A stretch of DNA of 64,000 nucleotides from an uncultured Anaerolineae bacterium (GCA_934216615.1 CAKQCB010000004.1:496001-560000); one strand, 5' to 3'; numbered from the stretch's first letter, positions 42,520 to 51,955 are shown. Translations and numbers: made by a program. Notes: generated by a model not told the origin, from the letters alone.

Positions 42520-43008
42520 TTAACTGTCCGGTGCAAAGTTGTTGAGTAAATAGGGCATATTGTGTTCGCCACGAATGGTGAGCGCACAACGCGCCATCCA
42601 ACCGCGTCGGGTACCAAACTGAACCAGCACCCACATATCAAGGTCGGCGGCGAAGTCTGGCCCGCAGTTACGTTCCAAATCATAGCCGTTGTAGCCGATG
42701 ATGTCGATACTGCCCCCTTGCCGCAACGCGCCGATGCGCGAATAACTGGTACTTGGGCCACTGCGGATGATCACCGCGGCGCGTTCAGCAACGCCCCCCA
42801 CGCCAGAGATGCTCGGTAGCGCGGTAGGTGTCCCATATAAAAACGGGTCGGAAGTGGGAAAGACCAGATCAAATGCGGAGGTAGGCGCGGGGGTTGCGGT
42901 CATCTCTTGTGCGGTGATGCTACGGCTCAATGTCGCGGTGAAACCCAACCCAAGAAATAGGCAGAGGATGCTCAAAAACCCTAAGCGATAAGCATAAAGA
43001 TGGCGCAT
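42520..43008 (-). CDS. Secreted SH3b-type protein
   Basis: 162 residues from the ATG at 43008, set by AAGGGG upstream. A signal peptide or anchor (LGFLSILCLFLGLGFTATL) is followed by a short Thr/Pro linker. A single SH3b-like domain (about 75-150) shows AAVIIRSGPSTSYSRIGALRQGGSIDIIGYNGYDLERNC and WVLVQFGTRRGWMARCAL; two Cys could pair. The gene ends 11 bases before the lipoprotein ATG, so the two are probably co-transcribed and may act together at the cell surface. Confidence 0.8.
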   Translation of the reverse strand: MRHLYAYRLGFLSILCLFLGLGFTATLSRSITAQEMTATPAPTSAFDLVFPTSDPFLYGTPTALPSISGVGGVAERAAVIIRSGPSTSYSRIGALRQGGSIDIIGYNGYDLERNCGPDFAADLDMWVLVQFGTRRGWMARCALTIRGEHNMPYLLNNFAPDS

Positions 43009-43099
43009 GGACAACCCCTTCTCAAAGACAGATCAACTTCACACTAACTATAACGCATCTGCCCCGAATTCGGGTATGCAGGGTGACCTATCGACCACT

Positions 43100-43534
43100 T
43101 TATGCGGTGGGGATGTTCAGATTTTCTGCATGTTGAAGCGCCTTGATCAATAGCGCTGTGTCTTCGCTGATGTGATCTTCAACCACCTTGCCCCAAACAA
43201 TGCGCACCACTTGAAGCCCGTGATTTTCGTATGCTGTGCCATCCGCAAGGGTATAGCGCGCCACAAAACGAGAGGCGACCAACGTATTCCACGGCATGCT
43301 CGCCACCGTGATGGCTTTGGCTTGGATGGTGAAAGTTGGGAAAAGTTGGCGAAGCTGATGAAACCATCGCAGCGCTTCATCACGAGAATGAGTGTCGATA
43401 CTGAGCGCATGCGTGCCATTGAAGGTGAAATGGACTTGAGGATCAAATTGTTTGACAACCTCTTCAAACGCACCTTGATTGATGTTGCGATAGGCTTTTT
43501 CGAGCACCCCTTTGACGATACGCGCATACATCAT
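43100..43534 (-). CDS. NTF2-like / SnoaL-type protein
   Basis: 144 residues. KAYRNINQGAFEEVVKQFDPQVHFTFNGTHALS (about 14-46), DEALRWFHQLRQLFPTFTIQAKAITV and TAYENHGLQVVRIVWGKVVEDHISEDT outline the cone-shaped NTF2/SnoaL fold found in small cyclases, isomerases and unknown stress proteins. The substrate is unknown. Two adjacent ATGs begin the frame. No operon partner is visible. Confidence 0.8.
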   Translation of the reverse strand: MMYARIVKGVLEKAYRNINQGAFEEVVKQFDPQVHFTFNGTHALSIDTHSRDEALRWFHQLRQLFPTFTIQAKAITVASMPWNTLVASRFVARYTLADGTAYENHGLQVVRIVWGKVVEDHISEDTALLIKALQHAENLNIPTA

Positions 43535-43611
43535 CTTTCACGCCTTTATTTAGATAGTGGACAAGGTATGCAATAATGAAGAAGGTGAAATTTATTCTGC
43601 CTGTTTAGGCT

Positions 43612-45468
43612 TTATTCAGGTGGAGCGATGGATGAGAAATAACTCCTTACAAGGTCACGCAAGGCCAGCGGAACACGGTCGCTATTGAGCGCGTTATTCA
43701 CCCCGCTCAAATACGCGTTAAACACTTGATTGTAGGGCACTGTTGAAGTGCCTTCTGGGTTTTCTGAGAAATTGCCTTCTTGAATGGGTGAGTTGCTCGA
43801 ATCTCCAGTTAAGTCTATTTGATTCGTGCCGTTGTTCAAGCGTTGTGGGTTGGGCGAATAGATCGGCTGGTAATTACTTTCCCCTTCGCCGTCAGCGCTG
43901 TTATTCGTATCTACTTGGCCTTGGATAGAACCTTCTGCATTCGCGCTGTCGTTGTTACTGGTTTGATCCCCTGCACCACTGATCGCCGCGCCTGAAAGCC
44001 CTTGACCTTCCCCTTGTTCATTCGATTGTTGTGAGCTGGATTGCTGTGCGCCCGTCTGGTCAGAGCCGGATTGAGCCGATTCGCTGTTGCTACTTTGCGC
44101 TTGGTTGCTCTCTGTTTGTCCCTGTTCCCCCTCTTGGCCTTGTTGACCCGTCTCGCCCGCTTGGGAATTAGATTCGCTCGACTCGCTGGTTTCGTCGGTC
44201 TCGCCGGATTCCCCTTCTGACTGTTGCGCATTCTCGGATTCTGAAGAAGATTGATTTTCTTGTGAGGCGTTCGTTTGAGCATCGGATTGCGAAGACTCGC
44301 TGACAGAATCGGCAGACTGCTGTGCCTGCTGAACCGCATCTTGCAACATTTCGGCGCTCTCTTGGCGTTGTTGGCTTTGATTTTGCGCTTGTTGAAGCGC
44401 GTTCTCCGCCTGTTCTAACGCAGATTGGGCTTCGCTGGCACTGCCGTTTTCAAGCGCTTCGGCAGCATTTTGAAGCGCCGAGGACGCATTAGGTTGGGTT
44501 TGTTCTAAAGCGTCTGAGGCTTCTTGTAGGGCTTCGCTTGCGCTGCTGGACTGCTGAGCATTGAGCATCTCAGCATTTTCGCGTAGGGCGGCTAACATCT
44601 CTTGGAGATTCTGGGCGCTTTCAAGCGTGGACGGCATATTCGGCGCATTTTGAATCGCTTGTCCGGCGGTATCCAATGCAGATTGTGCCACACTGAGTTC
44701 ACGTTGGATTGTGTCTGCTGTAGATTGCAATTGGGATTCGATATTGAGCAAACTTGCCAGCGCTTCTTGGGGGGTGATATCCCCACGTTCGAGCGTTTGC
44801 TGGGTGGTTTCTAAAACCTGAAGTAACTGTTCGCGTTCGTCCGCGTTGAGGGCGGGATCGACCACCACATTTTCAGTGATCTCGCGCAGGGTTTCTGAGG
44901 CTTCTTCAATCGCGATAGCTTGTTCTTCGTTTTGACGGTTGGCTTCGGCAAAGTTACTGGGCAAGAACAGCAGCAACGCAAGAACTGCCAGCAAGAGGAT
45001 CACCACAAACCAGCCACGCCGATCGGTTTGCAGGGGCAGTTTGCCTTTGACATGCGCCCCGCGTGCCCATGCTTGCGCGTCTGCAAGTTGTAAATCGACC
45101 AGTTCAGGCGTGGAATGAATGCGCCCGCTCAAGAGTTCTAGCGCGGTAGAAAGACGTTCCCCAAACCCAAACTGTACATCAAAACGGCGGGCGGCTTCTA
45201 AAGAGGAACGCCGTGTAATCCACAGCCAAACACCCCAACCGAGTATACTTCCTAGGGCACAAAACAGACTCAAAATGAGGATTGTCTCCACGCTCCAGAA
45301 TGGGCGTAGATGAGCGATGAGCGCTACAGCGCAGGCTAAAATACAAGACGGTACGATCACCCACGGCAACCCCCACAAAAACCGTTGTAGAAGGCGTCGG
45401 TTTTCCCAACGATGAAGGAGCGATTCGAGAAGCTGTTGTGGTTCTGTGGGTACGGTACGAGTCGTCAT
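43612..45468 (-). CDS. Membrane protein with coiled coil and long Ser/Gln/Glu-rich region
   Basis: 618 residues. Two N-terminal spans (about 33-55, 63-83) and a third at about 153-170 precede a coiled coil (about 175-400; many ALEQA, SALQNAAEAL-type heptads). A low-complexity Ser/Gln/Asn/Glu/Gly tract (about 395-520) leads to a conserved-looking end (VPYNQVFNAYLSGVNNALNSDRVPLALRDLVRSYFSSIAPP). That last segment is familiar from membrane proteins next to MoxR/BatA clusters. It follows an ABC exporter, 15 bases after the permease, and is likely its operon partner. Confidence 0.75.
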   Translation of the reverse strand: MTTRTVPTEPQQLLESLLHRWENRRLLQRFLWGLPWVIVPSCILACAVALIAHLRPFWSVETILILSLFCALGSILGWGVWLWITRRSSLEAARRFDVQFGFGERLSTALELLSGRIHSTPELVDLQLADAQAWARGAHVKGKLPLQTDRRGWFVVILLLAVLALLLFLPSNFAEANRQNEEQAIAIEEASETLREITENVVVDPALNADEREQLLQVLETTQQTLERGDITPQEALASLLNIESQLQSTADTIQRELSVAQSALDTAGQAIQNAPNMPSTLESAQNLQEMLAALRENAEMLNAQQSSSASEALQEASDALEQTQPNASSALQNAAEALENGSASEAQSALEQAENALQQAQNQSQQRQESAEMLQDAVQQAQQSADSVSESSQSDAQTNASQENQSSSESENAQQSEGESGETDETSESSESNSQAGETGQQGQEGEQGQTESNQAQSSNSESAQSGSDQTGAQQSSSQQSNEQGEGQGLSGAAISGAGDQTSNNDSANAEGSIQGQVDTNNSADGEGESNYQPIYSPNPQRLNNGTNQIDLTGDSSNSPIQEGNFSENPEGTSTVPYNQVFNAYLSGVNNALNSDRVPLALRDLVRSYFSSIAPPE

Positions 45469-45482
45469 GATATTGTCACACG

Positions 45483-46796
45483 TTATTGATCAAATGAACG
45501 GGTTCGACGGATGGCGAGGATGAGCAAGCAGGCCGCACCCCCTAAGTAAATCAAAGTGAATAACAGCCATGGTGAAATTAACGGCATGGTACTGCCATCG
45601 CTGACCAGCGTATAATTCCAAAAACTGATACTTTGATATTCACTCCATATACTTTGAGACGTCAAACTTGCCAAAATCGGGTTGATGCTCTGTAAAATTG
45701 TACGCGCATAGATCAAAATTCGTTCTACAAGACTGTTCGGCATCGTCCCGTTAAAAACCAGCATGCCATAGAACAATTCCAGTATAAAACTGACGGCGAT
45801 ACTGCCGACAATCACCCCGATCACGGTGCTGTGAGCGCGGATATTGGCGGTGAATGTTTTGGGATAAACGGCTGAGAAATAAATGCCGACAGCGCCTAAC
45901 GCCATCGCGGTGGCTAATAACACCACCAGCGATAGGATAATCTCTAACTCGCTGATGCCACCGAACAAGAAGGCGACACTTTGTAATGGGATGCCCGCCA
46001 ACAACAACAGAAACACATATCCCAAAGCTGATTCTAATTTGCCGATGATGAACGTCGATGGCGCGATCAATGTGGTGCGCAGTAAATCATAGGTTTGATG
46101 TTCGCGCTCGCTCGTGATCGCCCCGCTGGTGAAGCCTGGCGTGATGAAGATGATCAACAGCAGTTCGATGCCGACCACGCTCATAAATAAGATGCGCCCT
46201 ACTTCACCTGTCGCGACAGAGTTGGCGTAAATGACGGCGCTTCGCTGAAGAAAATAGATCAACAGCATAAACCCGCTCATCAAACCAAGATAAACTGTAA
46301 GCACCAAAAACGCCCGTGCGCCCCGCATTCTGCCCCGTAATTCTTTCAACGTGATCGGGTTGGTACGGAAGATACTGAGCGAGGGGAACATCATCGCCAG
46401 CGCCCACGCCAAAAAGATCATGGGGATGATGAGCGGGATGAAGCCCCACGTCACCAAGAGCGCACCGTTGACCAGCAGGATAATCCCCGTAGCGATGAAC
46501 GCCCAAATTTCCCGCGAGAGGACGCCGACCATCAATACCAGAAAGAGGCTGATGTTAAACAGCATCACAAGGATGACAGCCACAAAACTGGTTTCTGCGT
46601 CCGCGCCAAAGTTGGCGAGCATCAGCGCACGCAAGGATTCTAAGAGCGTTGCAGGCAGAAACACGGTGAGTAGGAACAACGCCACCGTGATAACCGCTTG
46701 CGTCATAATCCCCTTGCGTAAAATACGCGCCACCTTTTCAAGGGTTTGTTCCTCTGCGGAAAGGGGTTCCGTTTCAAGCAGGGTGCTCGAAGTCAT
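45483..46796 (-). CDS. ABC-2 type permease
   Basis: 437 residues. About ten spans in a layout of ABC-2 exporters, with FRTNPITLKELRGRMRGARAFLVLTVYLGLMSGFMLLI near residues 140-177 and the conserved ITSEREHQTYDLLRTTLIAPSTFIIGKLE near 227-255, a hallmark of this family. It starts three bases after the ATPase stop and is translated with it. The exported substrate is unknown. Confidence 0.88.
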   Translation of the reverse strand: MTSSTLLETEPLSAEEQTLEKVARILRKGIMTQAVITVALFLLTVFLPATLLESLRALMLANFGADAETSFVAVILVMLFNISLFLVLMVGVLSREIWAFIATGIILLVNGALLVTWGFIPLIIPMIFLAWALAMMFPSLSIFRTNPITLKELRGRMRGARAFLVLTVYLGLMSGFMLLIYFLQRSAVIYANSVATGEVGRILFMSVVGIELLLIIFITPGFTSGAITSEREHQTYDLLRTTLIAPSTFIIGKLESALGYVFLLLLAGIPLQSVAFLFGGISELEIILSLVVLLATAMALGAVGIYFSAVYPKTFTANIRAHSTVIGVIVGSIAVSFILELFYGMLVFNGTMPNSLVERILIYARTILQSINPILASLTSQSIWSEYQSISFWNYTLVSDGSTMPLISPWLLFTLIYLGGAACLLILAIRRTRSFDQ

Positions 46797-46799
46797 GTT

Positions 46800-47762
46800 C
46801 TAGCTCACAATACCTTTGGTCATGCTCATAAACACCGTTTCGAGGTCTTTCATCTCTTCAGTGAAACCGATGATGGCGATATTCGCCGCGCTGAGGGTTT
46901 GGTTCAACGACGCAACCCCTTCATCATCCCCTCTAAAGTCGATGCGTACGCGCGCCCGTCCCGCTTTCGGTTCAATATCCACAATGTTGATCACGTCGGG
47001 TAAGGGTGCGGCGACTTCGCGCACTTTGGCGGCGGCTTCCGCGTCGCGCACCGTGATGGTAATTTCGCGGTGAGGTTGCATCTGCGCGCGCATATCATCC
47101 ATACTTCCCTGTGCGATCAACTGCCCCGCTTCGACAATGCCGATGTGCGAGCAGATTTCTTGGACATCGGCAAGGATATGCGTAGAGAAGAAAATCGTTT
47201 TGCCCATCTTCGAAAGTTCAACCAATAATTCACGAATTTCCACCCGTGCGCGCGGGTCTAAACCGGACGCTGGCTCATCGAGGATCAGCACCTGCGGGTC
47301 GTGCGCCAAAGCGCGTGCCAGCGAGAGGCGCTGTTTCATCCCCCGGCTGAGCTTATTCACCATTTCATCACGACGATGGGATAAGCCCACAAGTTCCAAT
47401 AAGTCGGGAATCAGTTTGTTGCGTTCGGCAGTGGGAATGTAGTAACAGGCGGCGAAATAATCGAGATATTCCCATGCCCGCATGTCGTCATACACGCCGA
47501 ACTCGTCGGGCATATAGCCGATGGCCTTACGCACTGCGCGCGGTTCCGAAGTCACCGCATGCCCCGCCACCCATGCCTGCCCAGAGGTAGGTTGGGTTAA
47601 GGTGGTGAGGATGCGCATGGTGGTGGTTTTACCCGCACCGTTCGGGCCTAAGAAACCATAAATAGAGCCTGTGGGGACTTCCAGCGAAATGCCATTCACT
47701 GCCGTTGATTTTTTATTAAATTGTTTGACCAAGTCTTTGGTTTGAATCATGAGATCAGACAT
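46800..47762 (-). CDS. ABC exporter ATPase
   Basis: 320 residues. Walker A GPNGAGKTT (39-47), signature LSRGMKQR (138-145), Walker B VLILDEP (158-164), and the ASGLDP and FFSTHILADV segments place it in the multidrug/ABC-2 exporter ATPase group (CcmA/NatA-like). The C-terminal 90 residues form the usual regulatory extension. AGGA precedes the ATG. First gene of the three-gene unit with the permease and the coiled-coil protein. Confidence 0.93.
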   Translation of the reverse strand: MSDLMIQTKDLVKQFNKKSTAVNGISLEVPTGSIYGFLGPNGAGKTTTMRILTTLTQPTSGQAWVAGHAVTSEPRAVRKAIGYMPDEFGVYDDMRAWEYLDYFAACYYIPTAERNKLIPDLLELVGLSHRRDEMVNKLSRGMKQRLSLARALAHDPQVLILDEPASGLDPRARVEIRELLVELSKMGKTIFFSTHILADVQEICSHIGIVEAGQLIAQGSMDDMRAQMQPHREITITVRDAEAAAKVREVAAPLPDVINIVDIEPKAGRARVRIDFRGDDEGVASLNQTLSAANIAIIGFTEEMKDLETVFMSMTKGIVS

Positions 47763-47851
47763 GTATTGTCCTATGCTCTTGTCTGAACTGATTAATGAGC
47801 TTTCATTGTAACGTGCTTTTGGATGTGTATCCCGTAATAGACTTTATGCAT

Positions 47852-47880
47852 AGTGACATCAAATGGTTCGATATGTCACT
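47852..47880 (+). promoter_or_regulatory. Inverted repeat (possible operator) upstream of the DMT transporter gene
   Basis: AGTGACAT (47852-47859) and ATGTCACT (47873-47880) are a perfect 8-bp inverted pair with a 13-base spacer. The right arm touches the -35 TTGCAC (47880-47885), so a bound repressor would block the promoter. Confidence 0.5.
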
Positions 47881-47907
47881 TGCACTCTATTTTAGAACCC
47901 ATACAAT
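47880..47907 (+). promoter_or_regulatory. Promoter of the DMT transporter gene
   Basis: TTGCAC (47880-47885), a 16-base spacer and TACAAT (47902-47907), about 40 bases before the ATG. Confidence 0.5.
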
Positions 47908-47947
47908 GAGCGTTCTCTCCACCTCAACAGGATGAATTAGAGGATCA

Positions 47948-48844
47948 ATGGGTATTTTTCTAGGGCTACTGGCAGCATTAGGTTGGGGTACGTCGGATTT
48001 TATTGCGCGTGACTCTACCCGCGTACTGGGGACATTTCGTACATTATATTACACGCAGTTTTTTGGCGCTCTGGTGCTGGGCGGGTATCTACTTTTTTCG
48101 GGACAATTTGCCAATACGGTCACGACTGCCCCGCCGTTAATTTGGTTGGTGGCGGTTCTCAACGCGCTCTTTGGCGCATCCGGCGCGATTTTGCATTATC
48201 GGGCGTTTCAGGTTGGGGTGTTAGCGATCATCTCGCCGATCACGGCAAGTTACGGCGCGATCACCACCTTGATGGCGCTTGCCAGTGGCGAAACCCTCTC
48301 TTATACGCAGTTGTTGGGCATCGGCATCATCTTGGCAGGCATCATTGCCATTAGCATGAGTGAGCCACCCCCGTCAGGGTCAACATTGATGAGTCCTGCG
48401 ACAGGGGAAGAATCCGGCAAGCGCAAAGTTCCTGCGGGCTTGTGGTACGCGGTCGGCTCTGCGTTGATCTACGGCGTGAATTTCTGGATTTTAGGGTTTT
48501 ATATCGTCCCAGTAATTGGTGGAGTTTTTCCCGTTTGGATTTCGCGTATCACGGTCATTCTCTCGTTGACGATTGCCGCGTTTTTAATGCGTCGCAGTTT
48601 AAAAGGCCCTTCAAAATATATCCTGCGGGCGGTGATCGGCATCGGCGCGTTAGATACGATTGCGATGGTCAGTAGTCTTGTCGGGACGAGTACCGAACAG
48701 GTGAGCATCGTGACCATGCTCTCGTCGCTTTTTAGCACGGTCACGGTGTTACTGGCGTGGATTTTCCTCAAAGACCCGTTGAATATTCAACAAAAACTTG
48801 GCATCGTCGCTATCTTCGTCGGGATCATCTTTGTCAGTGTGTGA
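47948..48844 (+). CDS. EamA/DMT-superfamily transporter
   Basis: 298 residues with ten spans in two EamA repeats (about 1-140 and 155-298). The start FLGLLAALGWGTSDFIARDS and the second-half VGSALIYGVNFWILGFYIVP and VTVLLAWIFLKDPLNIQQKLGIVAIFVGIIFVS are typical of drug/metabolite exporters. The central loop (about 135-155) is hydrophilic. GAGGATCA precedes the ATG. The substrate is unknown. A copy of the dispersed repeat begins five bases after the stop. Confidence 0.9.
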   Translation: MGIFLGLLAALGWGTSDFIARDSTRVLGTFRTLYYTQFFGALVLGGYLLFSGQFANTVTTAPPLIWLVAVLNALFGASGAILHYRAFQVGVLAIISPITASYGAITTLMALASGETLSYTQLLGIGIILAGIIAISMSEPPPSGSTLMSPATGEESGKRKVPAGLWYAVGSALIYGVNFWILGFYIVPVIGGVFPVWISRITVILSLTIAAFLMRRSLKGPSKYILRAVIGIGALDTIAMVSSLVGTSTEQVSIVTMLSSLFSTVTVLLAWIFLKDPLNIQQKLGIVAIFVGIIFVSV

Positions 48845-48849
48845 GAGGA

Positions 48850-49068
48850 ACCTCACCCCATGGAGAGGACGGTAAGAATCATGTCGCAAATATGGTTTTT
48901 GTAGGGACAGGGCATGCCCTGTCCGTTTTGTTTCTGGTTATCAACAAATGGATGAGATTCAGAAATGGGGTGGGCAAGACATCGCCTTGCCCCTACGGAT
49001 TTGCCTTCTTTTGTCCTTTGTCCTCTCCCCATGGAGATGACAGATAAGCGTAGCGAAGCACGTGAGGT
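48850..49068. repeat. Copy of the dispersed ACCTCACC/GGTGAGGT element
   Basis: This gap starts ACCTCACC (48850) and ends CGTGAGGT (49068). It holds the CCTCTCC/GGAGAGG hairpins, a GGACAGGGCATGCCCTGTCC palindrome and a second GGGCAAG..CTTGCCC hairpin in opposite order. It looks like two partial copies facing each other. Confidence 0.85.
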
Positions 49069-49080
49069 ATCCCGACTCCC

Positions 49081-50367
49081 CTAGCAGCTGCCTTGAGCCA
49101 GCGTATACTCAATCGAGTTTGAATTGTTCCCGTCGTTCGATTCAGGAACGGTATTATTCGGGTCTACGGTCACTGTGATGCGATGGCCTTCATTAAAATG
49201 CGTCGAAACGGTCAAGAAGATACCGCCCACAGCCGATGTCTGTCCCGCATTCAACGCGGGGATACTTCCAACCGTTTGGGCGCTGGTTGCCCCAGACGCG
49301 ATATGCGTATCCACAATGCGGATTTCACCGCCCCCGGCGTAATTTCCAGACCCCAAATTGGCAATGTCAATATTCAATTCAGCGGTTTGATTACACACGG
49401 CAGGGTTCGGGTTTAGGCGGATGAGTCCTACCACCAAATCTACATTCGAAGTGGGGGCAGCCGTCGCGGGAAGCGCGGGGATAATCGGCGCGGTGGTTGG
49501 AATGGGCGTATTCGCAGGTGGAGGTGGCCCTTGATCGACAGGGATGCCAGACGCGTCGCCTAACACTTCCACATATTGAGCGGCAACCCACGCTTCTGTA
49601 TTGTAATAACGAACTTCGTACCATGTCCCCGCAGGGTTCACCCCTGTGATTTCAGCCGTATCTCCGGCGGCGAAGCTCCCAATCGGCGGGGCATAATTCG
49701 TCCCCGGCCCACTGCGCACATTTACACCCATGGTGAAACGAGCGGTCGCTACAGAGGGTGTGTTATCAGAAACAGGGGCTTCTTCGGGTTCGTTGGTCGG
49801 GTCATCAGGCAACTGAGGCGAGGCATCATCCGTTGGGGCTTCGTCGGATGGCGTTTCGCCACCTTCATCTTCCGTTGCAGATGTGGGTTGCACAGTGGGT
49901 TGTGATTGCGTTGGCGCGACGGTTTCCGTGCTTCCGCGTTCGATGATCGTAAAGGTGACAGTAGCAGGATCGCTCGCCGTACCATCGGCACGGTAAGCGG
50001 TGACCAACAGCGTATGTGCGCCGACACCCACCGCCGTCCATGATTCATTGATGGTGAACGACGGCAGATCACTACTATTCGGGTTGGCAATATCAGAGAT
50101 GATCTGGTCATCCACTTTAATTTCAACATGAGCGATATCTTCGCCTGCGTTGGTGACCACCACTTGGATATTCACACTCACGCTGGCGAGATAAGTTGCG
50201 TTAGGCTGCGGAGATGCAATACGCACGATGGGCGCTCCGCTAATGACGGTTTCAGGGGTTTCTGAGGTATTCAGTGAACAACCGGCAGTGAGCACAGCCA
50301 TCACACTAAGCATCCATAGGCTCCAAAGTTTGATCTGCCTAAGCGATGCGAAACGGAAATTGGACAT
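49081..50367 (-). CDS. Lipoprotein with SH3b and CARDB domains
   Basis: 428 residues from the ATG at 50367, set by AGGAG. Lipobox LTAGC, with Cys near residue 30. An Ig-like beta domain (about 45-140), a Thr/Glu/Pro-rich acidic linker, an SH3b domain (about 210-275: MGVNVRSGPGTNYAPPIGSF, GTWYEVRYYNTEAWV) and a C-terminal CARDB domain (about 315-428: IANLGSGNYAGGG, STHFNEGHRI) follow, ending QGSC. It shares order and C-terminal sequence with the protein at 4814-6016, but is lipid-anchored instead of freely secreted. Likely binds wall polymers. Confidence 0.85.
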   Translation of the reverse strand: MSNFRFASLRQIKLWSLWMLSVMAVLTAGCSLNTSETPETVISGAPIVRIASPQPNATYLASVSVNIQVVVTNAGEDIAHVEIKVDDQIISDIANPNSSDLPSFTINESWTAVGVGAHTLLVTAYRADGTASDPATVTFTIIERGSTETVAPTQSQPTVQPTSATEDEGGETPSDEAPTDDASPQLPDDPTNEPEEAPVSDNTPSVATARFTMGVNVRSGPGTNYAPPIGSFAAGDTAEITGVNPAGTWYEVRYYNTEAWVAAQYVEVLGDASGIPVDQGPPPPANTPIPTTAPIIPALPATAAPTSNVDLVVGLIRLNPNPAVCNQTAELNIDIANLGSGNYAGGGEIRIVDTHIASGATSAQTVGSIPALNAGQTSAVGGIFLTVSTHFNEGHRITVTVDPNNTVPESNDGNNSNSIEYTLAQGSC

Positions 50368-50420
50368 ATGTTGCGTCTCCTGAATCATTTACAAAGATGT
50401 TTATCACTGCAACACCTTCA

Positions 50421-50435
50421 TGAAATTCAATTTCA
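50421..50435. promoter_or_regulatory. Palindrome upstream of the CARDB lipoprotein gene
   Basis: TGAAATT-C-AATTTCA is a perfect 7-bp inverted pair with one central base, 54 bases before the lipoprotein start. A small operator is possible, but A/T-rich palindromes occur by chance. Confidence 0.3.
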
Positions 50436-50617
50436 ATGTAGCGCAACTTTGAATTGATTGCGAGGGTAGGCCTTTCATCACAGGGAATACGCATAGCATC
50501 CGTTCATATTGCGCACAAGATGTCCGCGTGTTGTAGATCACGGCATACAAATGCCCTGTTTTGCGCTATTCTAAAAACTAGATGTTGGCTTGACCATCTC
50601 GATCAAAGGATGTTTTT

Positions 50618-51955
50618 GTGAAACGCTTATTTCCAGCAGGGATGATCCCTCTCGCGCTCAGTCTTTTAGTCGCGTGTAATTCCACGCTTACAGAAGTAAC
50701 AACACCGCCGCCCTCAGCGTTGCCCACGCTGACCAGCGTTCCTGCCACCGCAGTGCCGATTCCGCTAGAAGATCGTTTTGCCAATATTCCGCGCCAAATC
50801 ACGCTGGATGGTTTTCCGCAGTTTGGCTTCGCCAGCGCCCCTATTTCAGTGATTGTCGTGGCGGGGATTGATGATCCTGCGTCGGCGACCTTCTATAAAG
50901 AATCGTTACCCGTCTTGATCGAACGCGCGCGCGCTGCCGAAATTTTGGTCACCTTCCTGCCGACCAGCGTCAGCAACAGCGAAGATGGCCTTGCAAGCGC
51001 GCGGGCGTCCGTGTGTGCATCCCAACAAAATGAATTCTGGCGCTTTGCCGACATCCTCTATACCCACCTCATCGACGGTCAACCGCTTGATGCAGGTACG
51101 CGCCTCAGCGCGGCGGCGACGGTTGGGCTGAACGCGGTAGAATGGGAAAGCTGTATCAACAGCAATTATTCGGTGGATGTGTTGAACAGCGTCGAACGCG
51201 AAGTCACGGCGATGGCGACCTTCACCCAAGTGCCGTTTGTCACCGTCGCGGGGAATGCCGCTTTCACCGACCCATCCAGCTTGAATTTTACGATTAACTT
51301 GATGCTGGAACAGTTTGATCAAAACCTTGAAGAAGCGCTCACGAACATGACCGCTACGCCCGACCCAGAATCAACCGATACGCCGGAAGTCATCACCGTA
51401 GACCCGCTGGTAGGGGTGGGGATTGACCCGCCGTTCACGATCACCCTGCCGGAAGGCTGGCGAAACGCGCAAGATGCCCTGCTTCTACAAGACATTGATA
51501 CCGTGCGCAGTATTCCGTTCAGCATCTATACAGGGCCGATTCCGGGGGGAACAGGCAGTATTGTGCTGTTATGGGGCTTCCCCAACCTCATCACGCCGTC
51601 CCAAACCGCCGCGCCCGATCTATGGACGGATGGCTTGCGCCTACTGCGTCTTGCCATTCTTGAAGAAGGTTGCAACATCGGCACTGATTTGCGCCAAGAA
51701 TATTCAGTCGGGGGGGTGATGGGCATCGGCACGCAGTTCGCCGCGGTGGATTGTCCCGAACTGCCCGACACAAGAGGCTGGTTTGTGGGCTTCCAGCAGT
51801 TTAATCTCAACTTTGTATTTTATATCTATGCCGACCCTATCGACGCGATGAACGGAAACCAAGCGGTCTTCCAAGAGATTTTAGACTCGATCCAGTTTGT
51901 CAGGCCCGAAGTGACGCCTGAAGCGGAAGCGACCGAGGTCAGCGACGAGCGTTAA
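50618..51955 (+). CDS. Thioredoxin-fold (DsbA-like) lipoprotein lacking the CxxC motif
   Basis: 445 residues from GTG 50618 (AAAGGA at 50605-50610). Lipobox LLVAC, with Cys about 20. A DsbA-like domain spans about 60-245: FGFASAPISVIVVAGIDDPASATFYKESLPVLIE at 66-99, then ASARASVCASQQNEFWRFADILY, and a cis-Pro-type VPFVTVAG. The position of the redox CxxC reads DDPA, so no disulfide catalysis is expected. A second domain (about 265-445, PPFTITLPEGWRNAQD onward) is beta-rich. The stop overlaps the stop of the convergent SDR gene in TTAA. It may be a chaperone or binding protein derived from a DsbA-type enzyme. Confidence 0.8.
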   Translation: MKRLFPAGMIPLALSLLVACNSTLTEVTTPPPSALPTLTSVPATAVPIPLEDRFANIPRQITLDGFPQFGFASAPISVIVVAGIDDPASATFYKESLPVLIERARAAEILVTFLPTSVSNSEDGLASARASVCASQQNEFWRFADILYTHLIDGQPLDAGTRLSAAATVGLNAVEWESCINSNYSVDVLNSVEREVTAMATFTQVPFVTVAGNAAFTDPSSLNFTINLMLEQFDQNLEEALTNMTATPDPESTDTPEVITVDPLVGVGIDPPFTITLPEGWRNAQDALLLQDIDTVRSIPFSIYTGPIPGGTGSIVLLWGFPNLITPSQTAAPDLWTDGLRLLRLAILEEGCNIGTDLRQEYSVGGVMGIGTQFAAVDCPELPDTRGWFVGFQQFNLNFVFYIYADPIDAMNGNQAVFQEILDSIQFVRPEVTPEAEATEVSDER

